Source: Scatolibacter rhodanostii
GTDB taxonomy: Bacteria; Bacillota; Clostridia; Oscillospirales; Acutalibacteraceae
Direction of reading: 5' to 3'
Assembly: GCF_900197595.1 (NCBI RefSeq)
Contig: NZ_FZLO01000001.1
Location: 682,001 to 746,000 of the forward strand
Length of the DNA: 64,000 bases
Part shown: positions 34,074 to 43,009 of the stretch, piece after piece
Layout of the letters: each line of letters opens with the position of its first letter
How positions within the stretch are numbered: position 1 is the first letter of the stretch
The notes under the pieces: model-generated
Seen by the model: only the letters and a program-made list of their open reading frames with translations
What the model was told of the DNA's origin: nothing
The model's database searches: none
Position numbers and translations under genes: made by a program

Positions 34074-35210
34074 TTGTATCGATTTAAAAAATGGATTAGC
34101 TTAATAGCTTTTTTTGTCTTTCTTATTTCTGTTTCGCTGACGGCTCATGCGGAGCAACCAGACACAGCTCTTGCAAAGCCTACTGTTTCAGCACAGGCGG
34201 CTTTACTTTTTGAGCCTACATCTGGTTCTGTACTGTTTGAACAAAGTGCCGATAAACAGCTTCCTATGGCGAGTACCACCAAAATCATGACGGCTTTACT
34301 GGCTGTGGAATATGCTGAAGCCAATCAAAACCCGATTGTGACGATTACAGAAGAGATGGTGGCCGTTGAGGGCTCCTCTATGGGTCTTCGTGCAGGGTAT
34401 CAACTCTCTGTTCTTGATATTGCTGGAGGGATGATGATGTCTTCTGGCAATGACGCAGCCAATTCACTGGCTCTCTTTATCGGCAAGACCAAAGAGAACT
34501 TTGCCAATTTGATGAACGACCGCGCCGCCACTATCGGCATGAAGAATACCCATTTTGTCACCCCATCGGGGCTTGACGACGAACAGCATTATACAACTGC
34601 TTATGACATGGCTCTTTTAGGGGCAGAAGCGATGAACAATGCCACCTTTTTCAGTATTGTTTCCTCCTCTGCCCTAAAAGTAAACTTTGCTGAACCACAG
34701 CAAACAATTCGATATCAGAACCACAATAAGTTGCTAAAGATGTATGATAACTGTCTTGGCATTAAAACAGGGTATACCAAAAAATCAGGTCGCTGTTTAG
34801 TTTCTGCTGCTAAAAAAGACGGTGTCATGCTCATTGCGGTAACCTTGAATGCTCCTAATGATTGGAACGACCATAGTTCTCTGTTTGATTATGGCTTTTC
34901 ACAAGTGGAGCCTGTCAGCTTTGATGAGACGACCTTTCGCACGCAAATTCCAGTTATCGGAGGAACCGATGAAATACTGTGGGTGTCAGGTGGTACTTTA
35001 GCTACTGCACTTCCCAAAGACAGCACATCTACTCTCAACAAAGTGATTTGCTTACCCAAATTTGTATATGCACCTGTTGAAGCAGGCGATCAAGTTGGGT
35101 CGATTGAATATTATAAAGGTGAACAGAAAGTGGCCAGTGTTCCTATCTTAGCCGATACTTCGGTTGCATATGCTGAAAAACAAACCTTGTGGCAAAAATG
35201 GTTTGGATAA
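34074..35210 (+). CDS. D-alanyl-D-alanine carboxypeptidase (DacB/DacF type, S11)
   Basis: The 378-residue secreted S11 peptidase has a signal peptide (about 1-26, cleavage after AHA). The active-site motifs are STTK (near residue 68), SGN (near 122) and KTG (in IKTGYTKKSGR). It trims the terminal D-Ala of peptidoglycan stem peptides; the sporulation enzymes of this family limit cortex cross-linking. Position after gerW favours a spore role, by inference. TTG at 34074 is the start, with AGGTGA upstream. The C-terminal beta domain and a short amphipathic end (QTLWQKWFG) could anchor it to the membrane. Confidence 0.92.
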   Translation: MYRFKKWISLIAFFVFLISVSLTAHAEQPDTALAKPTVSAQAALLFEPTSGSVLFEQSADKQLPMASTTKIMTALLAVEYAEANQNPIVTITEEMVAVEGSSMGLRAGYQLSVLDIAGGMMMSSGNDAANSLALFIGKTKENFANLMNDRAATIGMKNTHFVTPSGLDDEQHYTTAYDMALLGAEAMNNATFFSIVSSSALKVNFAEPQQTIRYQNHNKLLKMYDNCLGIKTGYTKKSGRCLVSAAKKDGVMLIAVTLNAPNDWNDHSSLFDYGFSQVEPVSFDETTFRTQIPVIGGTDEILWVSGGTLATALPKDSTSTLNKVICLPKFVYAPVEAGDQVGSIEYYKGEQKVASVPILADTSVAYAEKQTLWQKWFG

Positions 35211-35361
35211 GGCACCATGCATTCAATATAAGCCATAAGAGAAGCTCTACTTGCCCTATATTATAATTACACTTCAAAAATTTTGATGCAAATAATTAGG
35301 ATTGAGAGTAATTGATAAATTCTCAATCAGGAAAATAAAACAAGAGGAATGGTCACAAAAC

Positions 35362-36168
35362 ATGGCAGAACAAATTAGACTGCAAAAAGTGCTTGCCGAA
35401 TGCGGCGTAGCATCCAGAAGAAAATCAGAAGAACTTATTATTACGAAAAGAGTCAGGGTTAACGGCAAGCTTGCTGAAATTGGCGACAAGGTGACCAAAA
35501 AAGATGTGATTACGGTTGATGGCGAAGCGATTCAGGCGGTTAAAGAAAAAGTCTATCTTGCTTTGCACAAGCCCCGTGGCTTTGTCACAACAATGCAAGA
35601 TGAAAAAGGCAGAAAATGTGTAGCATCGCTTGTAGAAAATTTACCAGGGCGAATTTATCCTGTGGGGCGGCTTGACAAGGATTCTGAAGGCTTGCTGCTG
35701 ATGACCAACGATGGTGATTTTGCCAACAAAATCATGCACCCTGCTAACCATATACCCAAAACTTATCGTGTCACGGTACGCCCCTCTATCAATGAGGACC
35801 AGCTCAACAAAATTGCTACCGGTATTATGATTGATAATCAAATGACTTTGCCGGCAAAAGTTAAGGTTTTGCAGGAAGAACCCGGCCGTGTGGTGCTTGA
35901 AATCGTTCTGCACGAAGGACGTAACCGTGAAATTCGCAAAATGTGTGAAGCTATTGGTTTAGAAGTTGCTCGCTTAAAAAGAATTACTGTCGGCCCTGTA
36001 CGGCTTGGCATGCTCCAACAAGGTAGCTATCGCGAACTTACCAAAGAAGAAATGCGAATTTTAGCGGCAGAAGTCAAAAAAGGAGAAAAGAACGCTGATG
36101 ATAACCATTCTTCCCCTAAAAGACAAACAAAAGGCAGACGATATCCGAGCAAAAAACGACATTCCTAA
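35362..36168 (+). CDS. rluB: Ribosomal large subunit pseudouridine synthase B family
   Basis: The enzyme has about 268 residues: an N-terminal S4 RNA-binding domain (IRLQKVLAECGVASRRKSEELI) and a RsuA/RluB catalytic domain with the active Asp in VGRLDKDSEGLLLMTNDGDF. HEGRNREIRKMCEAIG is the family's C-terminal motif. It isomerises a uridine of 23S rRNA (helix 89-90 region in RluB). ATG at 35362 follows GAGGAATGG at a long distance. The C-terminal 25 residues are very basic. The next gene starts 71 bases inside its end, in another frame. Confidence 0.93.
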   Translation: MAEQIRLQKVLAECGVASRRKSEELIITKRVRVNGKLAEIGDKVTKKDVITVDGEAIQAVKEKVYLALHKPRGFVTTMQDEKGRKCVASLVENLPGRIYPVGRLDKDSEGLLLMTNDGDFANKIMHPANHIPKTYRVTVRPSINEDQLNKIATGIMIDNQMTLPAKVKVLQEEPGRVVLEIVLHEGRNREIRKMCEAIGLEVARLKRITVGPVRLGMLQQGSYRELTKEEMRILAAEVKKGEKNADDNHSSPKRQTKGRRYPSKKRHS

Positions 36169-36481
36169 TTCTGCTATTCTTCTTGCCATGCAAGATAAAG
36201 AAGAGCTTTTAGGGTTTTCTGCTGTGGAGTTAGAACATTCTACTCTTATTATCTTAAAGCTAAATGCTTTAGAGTATGACTTCGTTCAAAAACCCAATCC
36301 AGAGCAAAGCTTTATCCTGGATTCTCTCATTCGTTCATCTGCTTCTTACGGAGAAAATTTTGGTGCTCAAGCTATACAGACAAGCTTTCCTGACTTTTTT
36401 GATTTTATGAAAGCACGCGGCTTTTCAGCCGATGAAACGCATACTTATACCGCTATCGGTACTCTTGTAAAATACAAATAA
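36098..36481 (+). CDS. Small GNAT-like protein
   Basis: The 127-residue product begins MITILPLKDKQKADDIRAKN and overlaps the rluB 3' end by 71 bases in a different frame, with GGAG 12 bases upstream. The layout (LLGFSAVELEHSTLIILKL, then LDSLIRSSASYGENFG, then a terminal FFDFMKARGFSA) resembles a compact GNAT fold, with SYGENFG at the place of the acetyl-CoA loop, but the canonical RxxGxG/A is not present. Activity is uncertain. Similar short proteins follow rluB-like genes in related Clostridia, from memory of gene order. It precedes a HAD hydrolase by 18 bases. Confidence 0.7.
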   Translation: MITILPLKDKQKADDIRAKNDIPNSAILLAMQDKEELLGFSAVELEHSTLIILKLNALEYDFVQKPNPEQSFILDSLIRSSASYGENFGAQAIQTSFPDFFDFMKARGFSADETHTYTAIGTLVKYK

Positions 36482-36499
36482 TCCTCGGAGGAATATGCT

Positions 36500-37180
36500 A
36501 TGGCCTATTCTGTAATACTGTTCGATTTAGATGAAACTCTTCTCGATTTTAACCACGATATTCATGAGGCCTTTTTTGCTATGTGCCATAACTTGAATCT
36601 AGCTATTAATGAAGAACTTTTTTCTTCCTATTATGCTATTAATAATGGCTGGTGGAAAAAATTTGAAAAGGGACTTTGCACAAAACCAGAACTCTATCTT
36701 GGTCGATTTGAAGAATGGGTTGCTAAGCACAATCTGACAGTTAATCCTGCTATTCTTTCGGAAGCTATCTTTTCTGAACTGGCCAAACAGGCTAAACTTT
36801 TTCCGGGTGCTTTCGAACTAGTTGAAAAACTTAGCAAAACACATACTATTTATTTTGCCACCAACGGCAATGTCACTTCTCAGCGTAAACGTCTTGCTAT
36901 TAGTGGGCTTGACCGTTTCAGCACCCGAATATTCGTTTCCGAAGAAATGGATGCCGCTAAACCAGACAAGCGCTTCTTTGAATTTGCTTTTTCTTACATA
37001 AACGCTGACAAGCAAAACTGCATTTTAATCGGTGACTCTCTTTCTTCTGATATGGCTGGTGCAGCTAATTATGGTATTGACAGCATCTGGTATAACCCAA
37101 ACAAACTAGAGAATCTTTTGTCTTTTTCCCCCACCTTTGAAGCAGCAACTTATGAAGAAATTTTAGCTATTCTTCTTTAA
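36500..37180 (+). CDS. HAD-superfamily hydrolase, YjjG/YfnB-like (nucleotidase group)
   Basis: The 226-residue HAD phosphatase has motif I FDLDETLLDF (nucleophile and acid Asp), motif II FATNG, motif III AKPDKRFFE and motif IV GDSLSSDMAGA. The helical cap (NNGWWKKFEKG) and the overall pattern fit the YjjG/YfnB subgroup, whose members dephosphorylate pyrimidine nucleotides including non-canonical ones. Substrate is not provable here. ATG follows CGGAGGA. It is the last gene of the long rightward run starting at 30924; no clear terminator was seen after it, but the next promoter is at 37273. Confidence 0.88.
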   Translation: MAYSVILFDLDETLLDFNHDIHEAFFAMCHNLNLAINEELFSSYYAINNGWWKKFEKGLCTKPELYLGRFEEWVAKHNLTVNPAILSEAIFSELAKQAKLFPGAFELVEKLSKTHTIYFATNGNVTSQRKRLAISGLDRFSTRIFVSEEMDAAKPDKRFFEFAFSYINADKQNCILIGDSLSSDMAGAANYGIDSIWYNPNKLENLLSFSPTFEAATYEEILAILL

Positions 37181-37272
37181 ATTTTCTTTTATATATCAAC
37201 TCAAATCCAATCTATCATTCTGCTAATCAGAATATAGATTGGATTTTAAAATAAAGAAATCACTTTTGCTTA

Positions 37273-37301
37273 TTGACATTTCCCTCTTCGAGCAGTAGAA
37301 T
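37273..37301 (+). promoter_or_regulatory. Sigma-A promoter of the pyridoxal kinase gene
   Basis: TTGACA (37273-37278), 17 bases, TAGAAT (37296-37301). The 5' leader would be about 170 nt. Confidence 0.75.
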
Positions 37302-37307
37302 ATAATA

Positions 37308-37477
37308 TCATATTTTGCCTACAGATATGATAGGATATTCTATCTTGATAAACTGCTAGTACAGGATATATTTTCTTTTGTTAATAAACTTATTGGCAAA
37401 AGAAAGCCTGTTGGAAACAGTATGTAGGTGAAATACAAACCACCCAAAAACACTGGTCTAGGAAGGATGATATTGAT
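37308..37477 (+). promoter_or_regulatory. Long structured 5' leader before the pyridoxal kinase gene
   Basis: About 170 bases with no reading frame. Visible stems: GATAG / CTATC (37329-37344), CTTTTG / CAAAAG in the middle, and possible long-range pairs TTTTGCC / GGCAAAA and CCTAC / GTAGG. No TPP or other known riboswitch core was recognised. Confidence 0.4.
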
Positions 37478-38326
37478 ATGAAGCAGAAAAGAGTCGCCGC
37501 TATCCATGATATCTCTTGTTTTGGAAAATGTTCTTTAACCGTTGCCTTACCTATCATTTCGGCAGCAGGCATAGAAGTTAGTGCTGTACCCACAGCCGTT
37601 CTCTCCACCCATACAGGAGGCTTTGAAGGTTATACTTACAGAGATTTGACCGATGATATTCTGCCAATTGCCAATCACTGGCAGTCATTAGATATTCATT
37701 TTGATTCTATTTACACCGGTTTTCTTGGTTCTTTTGAACAAATTAATATTGTCAGCGAAGTCTTCGATAAATTCAAGACAAAAGACAACTTGATTGTGGT
37801 TGATCCGGTTATGGCTGATAATGGCGTTCTTTATTCTCTTTTTTCTGAAAAATTTCCTTCTGCGATGAAAAAGCTTTGTGAAAAAGCAGATGTCATTGTC
37901 CCTAATATCACAGAAGCTTGCCTTTTATTAGAAGAGCCTTACAATGCGGGACCTTACACCAAAGAATATATTGAAGCTCTTTTGCGCCGACTTGCCGCTC
38001 TTGGGCCTCAAAAAGTTATTCTCACCGGCGTCTATTTTGATGAATTGCAGCTAGGAGCCGCCAGCTATGACGCTGAACTCGATAAATTTGATTATGCATT
38101 TTCAGACCGAGTTGCCGGCTATTTTCATGGTACAGGTGATGTTTTCGGCAGCGCACTCGTCGGTGCTATCTTGAATGGACATGAACTTGCTGATTCTATT
38201 CGTATCGCTGTTGATTATACGGCACAAAGCATTCGACGCACCAAAGAAGCGGGAACCGACATCCGCTTTGGTGTCAACTTTGAGGCCGGTCTGCCTGACT
38301 ACATCAAGCAATTGCATTTATCCTAA
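37478..38326 (+). CDS. Pyridoxal/pyridoxamine kinase (PdxY/PdxK-like)
   Basis: The 282-residue ribokinase-fold enzyme begins RVAAIHDISCFGKCSLTVALPIISAAGIEV, the typical start of Firmicute pyridoxamine kinases. It contains VVDPVMADNGVLYS (substrate/Mg loop), IVPNITEACLLLE, and the ATP/anion-hole motif GTGDVFGSALVGAIL with the catalytic Asp. It phosphorylates pyridoxal or pyridoxamine to make or salvage PLP. The Cys in the DISCFGKCS loop is shared with bifunctional relatives (Bacillus PdxK/ThiD-like), so HMP kinase activity is possible. AAGGATG and a long leader precede it, and a strong terminator follows. Confidence 0.9.
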   Translation: MKQKRVAAIHDISCFGKCSLTVALPIISAAGIEVSAVPTAVLSTHTGGFEGYTYRDLTDDILPIANHWQSLDIHFDSIYTGFLGSFEQINIVSEVFDKFKTKDNLIVVDPVMADNGVLYSLFSEKFPSAMKKLCEKADVIVPNITEACLLLEEPYNAGPYTKEYIEALLRRLAALGPQKVILTGVYFDELQLGAASYDAELDKFDYAFSDRVAGYFHGTGDVFGSALVGAILNGHELADSIRIAVDYTAQSIRRTKEAGTDIRFGVNFEAGLPDYIKQLHLS

Positions 38327-38337
38327 TTTTAAAATCC

Positions 38338-38405
38338 AAATCAAATAAAAAAGCGCCTATCTTGCAAGAAATAATTTGCAAGATAGGTGCTTTTTTATTT
38401 GATTT
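38338..38405. terminator. Very long bidirectional terminator hairpin
   Basis: Arms of about 30 bases (AAATCAAATAAAAAAGC-G-CCTATCTTGCAA mirrored on the other side) with A- and T-runs on both flanks, between converging kinase and DUF188 genes. Confidence 0.9.
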
Positions 38406-38429
38406 AGTATTGCTTAAATATTGCTGCAA

Positions 38430-38870
38430 TTATAATACTGCCACAGTCAATAGCTGAAAGAGCTTTTCTTCAAAACGCTTATCTTGGTCGCTTGTTCTCT
38501 TGGAAAGTCCCTTTAATTTGCCACCTGCGTTTCGGATTTTTCTAGCCGTGTGCCGAGCAAGCAGCAAAGCATCAATATTATCCGCCGTATATTCCATGCC
38601 GTCTTGATTGATTACGATGGCTCTTCTTGACAGACACATGGCCGCCAATCCATAGTCTTGTGTTATTACAATATCACCTGTTGACACTCGGTTTACCAAC
38701 GCAAAATCTACACTATCTGCTCCCTTTGAAAAAGTTAGGGTAGTGGCTCCTTTCTTTTCAAACACGTGTGAAGTGTCACATAAAATTAGACACTCTGTCT
38801 TATATCTCCCTGCAACTTCCACGGTAATGTCTACCACAGGACATCCGTCAGCATCAATTAATATTTTCAT
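38430..38870 (-). CDS. DUF188 (YaiI/YqxD, UPF0178) family protein
   Basis: The 146-residue protein begins MKILIDADGCPVVD, the family signature, and contains SKGADSVDFALVNRVSTGDIVITQDYGLAAMCL, a PIN-like metal-binding pattern of acidic residues. A nuclease fold is suspected, but activity is unproven. The end (RTSDQDKRFEEKLFQLL) also matches the family. It has an upstream GGGAGAG site. It stands alone between a bidirectional terminator and a 59-bp palindrome. Confidence 0.92.
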   Translation of the reverse strand: MKILIDADGCPVVDITVEVAGRYKTECLILCDTSHVFEKKGATTLTFSKGADSVDFALVNRVSTGDIVITQDYGLAAMCLSRRAIVINQDGMEYTADNIDALLLARHTARKIRNAGGKLKGLSKRTSDQDKRFEEKLFQLLTVAVL

Positions 38871-38896
38871 CTCTCTCCCTTTACTCTTGCCATTTA

Positions 38897-38955
38897 CTAG
38901 GGCTTGTTTCTACAATCAGCTTTTATGGGAGACTGATTTCAGAAACAAGCCCTAG
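38897..38955. repeat. 59-bp palindromic element
   Basis: Perfect 15-base outer arms CTAGGGCTTGTTTCT (38897-38911) and AGAAACAAGCCCTAG (38941-38955), plus inner arms AATCAG / CTGATT (38914-38919, 38933-38938). No T-run follows on either strand, so it is not an ordinary terminator. Its form fits a dispersed palindromic repeat or MITE-like relic. Confidence 0.8.
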
Positions 38956-38976
38956 CGATTAATTCATTATGTTTTT

Positions 38977-39813
38977 TTAAAAGGCCATAACAATTCCTTT
39001 ATTGTCGGCATACATCGAGCTTACGCCCCCCGTTGGCACAACATGAATATTCTTAAAATTGAACTGGCGGCGTATTTGGGCCGCAAGCTTTTTGGCAAGG
39101 TCTTCATTATTGCAATGCGAAATTACCAGCGTTTCACCCGTCGTTTCTTTTTGACTATTTTTAATTAAGGATAGCAACTTTTGAAGAATTTGGTTTTCTC
39201 CTCTTGCTTTGTCATATAGACGAATTTTTCCATTTCCGTCTGATCCCATAACCAAGCGTAGCCCTAACAAACTCACCAATGTACCCGCTATTTTGCCTAA
39301 ACGCCCATTTTTTTGCAGATTATCATAGTTCTCAAGAACAAAATAAGTTTTCATCTTATCGATAAATTCATTTGTCTTTTCGATAATTTCATCTTTTTTA
39401 AAGTCTTTTTGGATATATTCTTTTAGTTTAATCGCCACAAGAGTTTCACCTGCAGAAGCACTCTTAGAATCAAAAACATGGATATCTTGATTACTAGATT
39501 CTTTGGTATAGGATTTAGCTGCTTCTGCACTGGCATAAGAACCTGATAATTCTTTTGATATGGTAATGGCAAAAGAATTGGAATCATCTGCACTATAAGC
39601 ATCTGCATAACTTCCAGGTGAGGGAGCCGCCGAAGCTACTTTATGTGTATATTCGCTCATTTGCTGCATAAAATCAGGCAAATCAAGCTTTTCGTCGTCT
39701 ACAAATTCTTTTTCTCCTAGTCTCAAAGTAAGCGGAATCGCTATTGCACCTAATTTTTCTTTTAGTTTCTTTGTTAAATCACAGCAGCTATCCACGATAA
39801 TTTTATAATTCAT
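38977..39813 (-). CDS. DegV-family fatty-acid-binding protein (FakB-like)
   Basis: The 278-residue DegV protein shows IIVDSCCDLTKKLKE at the N-terminus, where the acyl-carboxylate-binding residues lie, then TISKELSGSYASAEAA and a long helical second domain. DegV/FakB proteins bind a fatty acid and present it to the kinase FakA. No fakA gene is in the window. The tail (NIHVVPTGGVSSMYADNKGIVMAF) is typical. ATG follows AAAGGAG. It lies 107 bases upstream of the DUF188 gene, with the palindromic element in between. Confidence 0.92.
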   Translation of the reverse strand: MNYKIIVDSCCDLTKKLKEKLGAIAIPLTLRLGEKEFVDDEKLDLPDFMQQMSEYTHKVASAAPSPGSYADAYSADDSNSFAITISKELSGSYASAEAAKSYTKESSNQDIHVFDSKSASAGETLVAIKLKEYIQKDFKKDEIIEKTNEFIDKMKTYFVLENYDNLQKNGRLGKIAGTLVSLLGLRLVMGSDGNGKIRLYDKARGENQILQKLLSLIKNSQKETTGETLVISHCNNEDLAKKLAAQIRRQFNFKNIHVVPTGGVSSMYADNKGIVMAF

Positions 39814-40157
39814 AAAATTCTCCTTTTCTATATTTTCCTTTTATGCAATAAGTAACCTAATGGGAAACAGTGATTTGAAATCAATCTTTTTCTATTATCT
39901 TCCACTACTGTCATAATACTCATTGTCTCTTCCAAAAAAAGAAGGATGTTAATTTATTATATCGGCATTAAGCGTTTATTTCAACACTTAAAATATGAAC
40001 GCTTTCTTTTTTGTAAGGTTTTTAAACCAATTATTGAAACAATACCTGTAATTTAATGAATGTCATGAATAATTGTTAGTACACCAGCCAATTATAAGAC
40101 AATATATTAATTATATAGTGATAGCTATCAGGAGAATCCGACGAAAGGATCATCAAA
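39814..40157. other. Intergenic region before the germinant receptor operon
   Basis: It contains a rightward hairpin AAGCGTT / AACGCTT (39970-40004) followed by TTCTTTTTT, although no rightward gene lies upstream. Just before 40158 there is GGAGAATCCGACGAAAGGA. I could not assign a convincing sigma-G promoter; GAATA at about 40069 with CAATTA 17 bases later is only a weak candidate. Confidence 0.5.
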
Positions 40158-41744
40158 ATGCGGTTTATTTCTCAAATTATACATGTAATAAAGAAAAAAC
40201 AAGAAAAAGAAATAGAAACAGAAGAAAGAGCAGTTGACACCCATAAAAATCCAAACATTCTCTCAAAATCTTTGAGCAGAAATATCCAATCTGTGCAATC
40301 CGTGCTTGTCAATAGTGCTGACCTTGTTCTTCGAGAATTTAGTTTTGGAAAACACCAAGATACAGAAATCAAAGCTGCTTTATTTTTTATAGACGGCATG
40401 GTAAACATGCAGATGATTAATGACGGCATTATTAAGCCTCTTATGCATGACAGCCAGTCTTCTCATAAAAAGGGCGTATCTGATATCGCCAGCTTAGAAG
40501 AAGTGAAAGAAAAGCTATTGGTCTCTGGCGAAGCTAAAGCTGTTCAGACTTTTAATGATATTGCCTTGGGATGTATATCAGGGAACGCCATCTTACTGGC
40601 GGAAGGTTTTGATAAAGGTTTAGAAATCAGCGTGAAAGGTTGGCAGCAAAGAGCTGTAACTGAGCCCACAAGCGAAACCTCTGTTCGTGGACCCAGAGAA
40701 GGTTTTACAGAAAACATACGAACAAACACTTCTATGATTCGCAGAAAAATCAAAGACCCTTCTCTCAAAATTAAGGCCTCTACTATTGGTAAACGAACAC
40801 AAACACTAGTGAATCTGATTTATATTGAAGGGCTTGCCAACCCAGATTTAGTGCATGAAGTTGAATCTCGAATGAGCCAAATTGACATTGATGCCGTATT
40901 AGCCACGAGCTACCTAGAACCTTATATTGAAGATGCTCCTGTCAGTGTCTTCCCCACCATTTGGTTTAGTGAAAAACCTGATGCTGTGGCAGGGAAACTA
41001 TTAGAAGGGCGCGTTGCCATTGCTGTTGACGGGGCGCCTTTTGTAATGTCTATGCCCATGCTATTTATTGAAAACTTTCAAAGTGCTGAGGATTATATCA
41101 AGCGAAGCCCGTATTCAACGGCCATGCGAATTCTTCGTTTAATCGCCTTCATGATTAGTGTGTTTATGCCTGCTTTATACATCGCTCTCAGCACTTATCA
41201 GCAGGAATTAATTCCGACAACGCTACTTTTTACCATGGCAGCATCTAGCGAAGGTGTTCCTTTTCCTGTTGTGGTAGAAATGGCGCTGATGATGATGATT
41301 TTTGAAATCTTGCAAGAAGCCGGTATTCGTATGCCTCGACCTGTTGGTCAAACCATCAGTATTGTTGGTGCTTTAGTTATGGGTGAAGCTGCCGTCCGAG
41401 CAGGTTTAGTGGGTGCTCCTGTTGTGATTGTTATTGCCATCACCGCGGTTTCTAGCTTTGCCGTTCCTTTTGCAGCAGACGCTGTTTCACTCACAAGGTG
41501 GTTTTTGCTGATTATGGCAAGCGTAATGGGAACTTACGGCATTACTTTAGGTGGATTTATCTTGCTCGTCCATCTTGTTTCCATTCGTTCCTTTGGTTCT
41601 CCCTATCTTGCCCCTTTGGCACCTTTCCAAAATGCAGGAATAAAAGATAGTTTTGTGCGAGTGCCTTTAGATGACATGACAAAACGTCCACAATCACTAA
41701 AACCACAAGACGTTGTCAGGCAGGCTTCTCCCCCTTCAAAATAA
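40158..41744 (+). CDS. gerKA: Spore germinant receptor A subunit (GerKA/GerAA family)
   Basis: The 528-residue protein has a soluble N-terminal domain (about 1-310; LSRNIQSVQSVLVNSADLVLREFSF, GPREGFTENIRTNTSMIRRKIKDPSLK is the diagnostic motif region) and a membrane domain of about five helices (from about 325: RLIAFMISVFMPALYIAL onward) with EAGIRMPRPVGQTISIVGALVMGEAAV. It is part of the inner spore-membrane receptor that senses germinants and triggers ion release. The A-C-B-D order with tight spacing forms an operon. AAAGGA precedes ATG. The germinant (often amino acid or sugar) cannot be told from sequence. Confidence 0.95.
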   Translation: MRFISQIIHVIKKKQEKEIETEERAVDTHKNPNILSKSLSRNIQSVQSVLVNSADLVLREFSFGKHQDTEIKAALFFIDGMVNMQMINDGIIKPLMHDSQSSHKKGVSDIASLEEVKEKLLVSGEAKAVQTFNDIALGCISGNAILLAEGFDKGLEISVKGWQQRAVTEPTSETSVRGPREGFTENIRTNTSMIRRKIKDPSLKIKASTIGKRTQTLVNLIYIEGLANPDLVHEVESRMSQIDIDAVLATSYLEPYIEDAPVSVFPTIWFSEKPDAVAGKLLEGRVAIAVDGAPFVMSMPMLFIENFQSAEDYIKRSPYSTAMRILRLIAFMISVFMPALYIALSTYQQELIPTTLLFTMAASSEGVPFPVVVEMALMMMIFEILQEAGIRMPRPVGQTISIVGALVMGEAAVRAGLVGAPVVIVIAITAVSSFAVPFAADAVSLTRWFLLIMASVMGTYGITLGGFILLVHLVSIRSFGSPYLAPLAPFQNAGIKDSFVRVPLDDMTKRPQSLKPQDVVRQASPPSK

Positions 41745-41782
41745 TTTTTGTTACTCATCATTTAGCAAAGGAGAATCTAAAC

Positions 41783-43009
41783 TTGAAAAAGCTAGCTTGT
41801 TCCTATCGTATCAAGCGTTTTTACCAAACAGGAACGAAGAATCGATATATGAAACTATTTTTACTTTCTTTCTCACTTGTTTTATGCCTTTCTTCCTGTT
41901 GGAGCCAACGCGATATCTCTTCTTTATCTATTGTTATCGGCACAGCATTGGATGCAACTGATAATCCAGAAGAGCTTTCTTTGACTGCGCAAGTGGTGAA
42001 ACCTACCGAAATTGGTTCTAATTCCGGTGGTGAAAGCAGCTCTGGTGGCGGGCAAGCTTATGTCAATATTACGCAATCGGCTAATAGTATGCTTCCCTCT
42101 GTACGAGCTATGACACACTCGCAAAGCCGCAAACTTTATTTTGCACACAATGAAATTCTTATTTTCAGCGATGAACTTGCCAAAACTAATATACTCGACC
42201 CTATGGACCCCTTTACTCGTGATTATGAGACACGTATGGATGTTCAAATGATGATTTCAAGAGGTAAAGCTGCCGAGATATTAGACCAAAACAATGAACT
42301 AGAAAAACTACCTGCACTTTACATTTCCGGTATGATTAAGAATCAAAAATATAATTCTGAGACGGTTATTGTCACTCTTCGTGATTTTCTTATTGCCACT
42401 TTAAGTGAATCAGCTGCTCCCATAGCACCTATAATAGAAATTTTTGAAGAAGACGATGGAAATAAATTGCTCAGGCTCGACGGTACTGCTGTTTTTCAAG
42501 ATGGAAAGATGATAGGCGAACTTGACCAAAAAGAAACAAAGGGATTACTATTTGTGCTAAACCAATCCAGCGCCGGTGTGAATACGCTTGAAACTCCCGC
42601 TGGGCAAGTTGTTTTAGAAACATTGTCTACAAAAACCAAATTAGTTCCTGTATTGGCTGAAGATGGCAACATACGAATGAAAGTCCAAATTAAAGAAAAT
42701 GTTATCTTGCAAAGCAATGAAACCAGAGAAGATATGACTACCTTAGAAAACATAAAAATGTTAGAAGAACTATTGGCTGAAACAACTCGTGCCAGTATTG
42801 ATGCCGCTGTAAAAAAAGCACATCTGCTTTCTGCTGATATTTTTAAATTTGGCGAAGCAATTTATATCAAATATCCAAAAATATGGAAAGAAATGAAAGA
42901 CCAGTGGGATGTGAAATTCTCTGAAGTTGGTGTGGATGTTGAAATTGACACGCATGTACATGCTTCAGGAGGATTAACCAAACCTATTCTTCCTGGAGGT
43001 TACTCATGA
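41783..43009 (+). CDS. gerKC: Spore germinant receptor C subunit (Ger(x)C lipoprotein)
   Basis: The 408-residue lipoprotein has lipobox LCLSSC in its signal peptide, with Cys at about residue 39, so it is anchored at the outer face of the inner spore membrane. The start used is TTG at 41783, with GGAG 9 bases upstream, giving a 22-residue leader before the hydrophobic segment; ATG at 41849 is the alternative but has no ribosome site. WSQRDISSLSIVIGTALD and HSQSRKLYFAHNEILIFSDELAK match the Ger(x)C pattern. The C-terminal half resembles the spore-germination domain ending in W-K-E-M-KDQWDVKFSEVGV. Overlaps gerKB by four bases. Confidence 0.94.
   Translation: MKKLACSYRIKRFYQTGTKNRYMKLFLLSFSLVLCLSSCWSQRDISSLSIVIGTALDATDNPEELSLTAQVVKPTEIGSNSGGESSSGGGQAYVNITQSANSMLPSVRAMTHSQSRKLYFAHNEILIFSDELAKTNILDPMDPFTRDYETRMDVQMMISRGKAAEILDQNNELEKLPALYISGMIKNQKYNSETVIVTLRDFLIATLSESAAPIAPIIEIFEEDDGNKLLRLDGTAVFQDGKMIGELDQKETKGLLFVLNQSSAGVNTLETPAGQVVLETLSTKTKLVPVLAEDGNIRMKVQIKENVILQSNETREDMTTLENIKMLEELLAETTRASIDAAVKKAHLLSADIFKFGEAIYIKYPKIWKEMKDQWDVKFSEVGVDVEIDTHVHASGGLTKPILPGGYS

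Noticed and set aside
35302-35361. Earlier TTG start for rluB
   Set aside because: The extension overlaps an ATTGAGA/TCTCAAT hairpin and adds residues not found before the S4 domain.
37308-37477. TPP riboswitch before the pyridoxal kinase gene
   Set aside because: The conserved CTGAGA and ACC-TGA-TCTGG-TAAT-type core is absent.
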